Shown piece after piece: positions 42,221 through 43,467 of a stretch of 43,467 nt of DNA (position 1 is the stretch's first letter; the number at the start of each line of letters is the position of its first letter). Both the position numbers and the translations under genes were made by a program. The notes beneath the pieces were generated by a model. It was given only the letters and a program-made list of their open reading frames with translations. It had not been told where the DNA came from and searched no databases. The stretch comes from Clostridia bacterium (GTDB lineage: Bacteria; Bacillota; Clostridia; Oscillospirales; CAG-272). The stretch lies in the NCBI GenBank assembly GCA_017415805.1, contig JAFQEC010000008.1, positions 64,644 to 108,110 on the forward strand. The letters are read 5' to 3'.

Positions 42221-42236
42221 TTTCCGAAAGCGGAAA
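42221..42236. repeat. Small hairpin between the recA and oxidoreductase promoters
   Basis: TTTCCG and CGGAAA arms flank AAAG, with T- and A-rich flanks. It lies in the 303-bp divergent gap; otherwise I see no feature there except the recA promoter and the ribosome binding site of the next gene. Confidence 0.4.
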
Positions 42237-42444
42237 TTTTAAGTTATCCGCCTTCTGTTTTTGATTCAGGCAATACTTCTAAATTTCCGCTTTTGAGAAA
42301 TGCGGCAAGGCAAAGGCGCCTTCCGCCCCCTTCGGAGCATTGCGCTCTTACTTTATTTATTTTTTCAGCCCCGGCAAAAGCGGGAAGGGCACGCATATTT
42401 TGCAGTATTTCAAAGCACGCTAAAAGAAAAAAAGGGGGGATCGT

Positions 42445-43467
42445 ATGGAATCGATCTGGCAAGCGGGAGTCACGCTCCCGACCTTTCCTTCCTATAAAGG
42501 AGACGAGCGCTGTGAGGTTCTGATCGTCGGGGGCGGCATAGCGGGGCTGCTCACGGCGTATTTTTTGCATCGGCGCGGTGTGCGCTATATGCTGATCGAA
42601 AAGGACCGCATCTGCGGCGGCACCACGGGGCACACCACCGCAAAGATCACGGTGCAGCACGGGCTTTGCTACGATGCGCTGCGCGAGCGCTACGGCACTG
42701 AGACCGCGCGCGTATATCTGCACGCGAACGGTGCGGCCTTTCGCCGCTTTGCCGAGCTTTGCGAGGGGATCGACTGCGACTACGAGATCGCCGATCACAC
42801 CGTTTATCTGACCGAGGACCGTCGGCAACTGGAGCGTGAGATGCGCACGCTGGAGCGCATTGATGCCACGGCGGAGTTCTGCGAGCGACCCGCGCTCCCC
42901 TTCCCCACGGCGGGCGGCATCCGCTTTGCGGGGCAGGCACAGTTCCATCCGCTGAAATTCCTCTCGGCGCTGGTGGGCGAGCTCAACATTTTTGAGCGCA
43001 CACAGCTCCTCGCCGTCAAGGGCAACCGCGCGCTCACCAGCGGCGGCCTGATCACGGCAAAGCGCATTGTGATCGCCACGCACTTCCCACTTCTCAACCG
43101 TCACGGAGCGTATTTTCTCAAGCTCTACCAGCATCGCTCCTACGTGCTCGCACTGCAAAACGCGGCGCGTCTGGACGGAATGTACGTGGATGGGAGTGCC
43201 CACGGGCTTTCCTTTCGCAATTACGGTGACATGCTTTTGCTGGGTGGGGGCGGTCATCGCACGGGCAAGCAGGGCGGCAACTGGCGGGAGCTGCGCGATT
43301 TTGCCGCCGCGCATTATCCAAACGCCACAGAACGCTATGCGTGGGCGGCACAGGACTGCATGAGCCTGGACGGGATGCCCTATATCGGGGCATACAGCCG
43401 CCACACGCCCGAGCTGCTGGTGGCATCGGGCTTCCATAAATGGGGCATGACGGGCTCGATGCTCGCG
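42445..43467 (+). CDS. FAD-dependent oxidoreductase, 3' end outside the window
   Basis: An open frame of 341 codons with no stop before the window edge. ATG 42445 has GGGGGG 7 bp upstream. Residues 25-40 hold the dinucleotide motif EVLIVGGGIAGLLTAYFL, then LIEKDRICGGTTGHTTAKIT, the form seen in DAO-family flavoproteins that often carry a C-terminal Rieske iron-sulfur domain. Later VIATHFPLLN and SLDGMPYIGAYS are family blocks around the FAD. It should oxidise an amine or a hydroxy-acid, using FAD in the cytoplasm; the substrate is unknown. Whether a Rieske domain follows cannot be seen. Confidence 0.88.
   Translation, partial: MESIWQAGVTLPTFPSYKGDERCEVLIVGGGIAGLLTAYFLHRRGVRYMLIEKDRICGGTTGHTTAKITVQHGLCYDALRERYGTETARVYLHANGAAFRRFAELCEGIDCDYEIADHTVYLTEDRRQLEREMRTLERIDATAEFCERPALPFPTAGGIRFAGQAQFHPLKFLSALVGELNIFERTQLLAVKGNRALTSGGLITAKRIVIATHFPLLNRHGAYFLKLYQHRSYVLALQNAARLDGMYVDGSAHGLSFRNYGDMLLLGGGGHRTGKQGGNWRELRDFAAAHYPNATERYAWAAQDCMSLDGMPYIGAYSRHTPELLVASGFHKWGMTGSMLA

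Noticed and set aside
42244..43437. 397-codon minus-strand frame opposite the FAD oxidoreductase
   Set aside because: The plus strand encodes clear FAD-binding motifs with a good ribosome binding site; the minus frame has none and crosses the promoter gap.

Overview
Organism. The gene set and order point to a Gram-positive, low-complexity-genome Bacillota of class Clostridia, probably an uncultured gut-type lineage. The evidence is the division-associated block ylmH-yggT-sepF-yggS, recA followed by recX, a lysine riboswitch ahead of dapA-dapB, strong sigma-A type promoters with 17-bp spacers, and AGGAGG-type ribosome binding sites. The exact family cannot be named from this window. Housekeeping genes from about 20.9 kb onward are visibly GC-rich. 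The first 20 kb is clearly more AT-rich, especially the Wzy and DUF6625-like genes at 10.9-13.2 kb, which suits a horizontally shuffled surface-polysaccharide locus.

Region 1 (1-20,100, all minus strand). This is one long polycistronic capsule/exopolysaccharide operon of the Wzx/Wzy type. It reads from a consensus promoter near 20,030 toward position 1 and leaves the window at the left edge. In transcription order: DegT/DnrJ aminotransferase, phosphoglycosyl transferase (initiating enzyme), two GT4 glycosyltransferases, a GT2-like transferase, Wzx flippase, DUF6625-like transferase, Wzy polymerase, two GT4s, one GT2, a MenD-like ThDP enzyme coupled to a short-chain dehydrogenase, a glycosyltransferase broken by a frameshift, a pyruvyl transferase, CapE, CapF and a hexapeptide acyltransferase. 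Many junctions are 4-bp ATGA overlaps. The unusual part is the MenD-like/SDR pair (4986-7518): a menaquinone-type enzyme with no other menaquinone gene, placed among glycan genes.

Region 2 (20,050-20,900). This is a non-coding stretch with a tRNA-Ser(GCU) gene and its own consensus promoter. Two large bidirectional hairpins are each followed directly by the tRNA 3'-end sequence (one copy real, one a partial duplicate). Between them lies a hairpin-rich, GC-rich spacer. It looks like a used or decayed integration site beside the capsule locus.

Region 3 (20,897-33,500). Housekeeping genes: an exonuclease with a BRCT-like tail, a DUF1934 protein, two HAD phosphatases, an RluA-family pseudouridine synthase, lspA, ileS, ylmH, yggT, sepF, yggS, an HlyD-like adaptor, miaA and a small membrane protein. 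Most are minus-strand and tightly packed.

Region 4 (33,500-43,467). A 400-bp intergenic repeat cluster holds two palindromic elements. It is followed by queA, a divergent lysine-riboswitch-controlled dapA-dapB operon, another inverted-repeat element, a Nudix-MFS-GDPD operon, recA-recX, and the 5' part of an FAD-dependent oxidoreductase gene that runs off the right edge.
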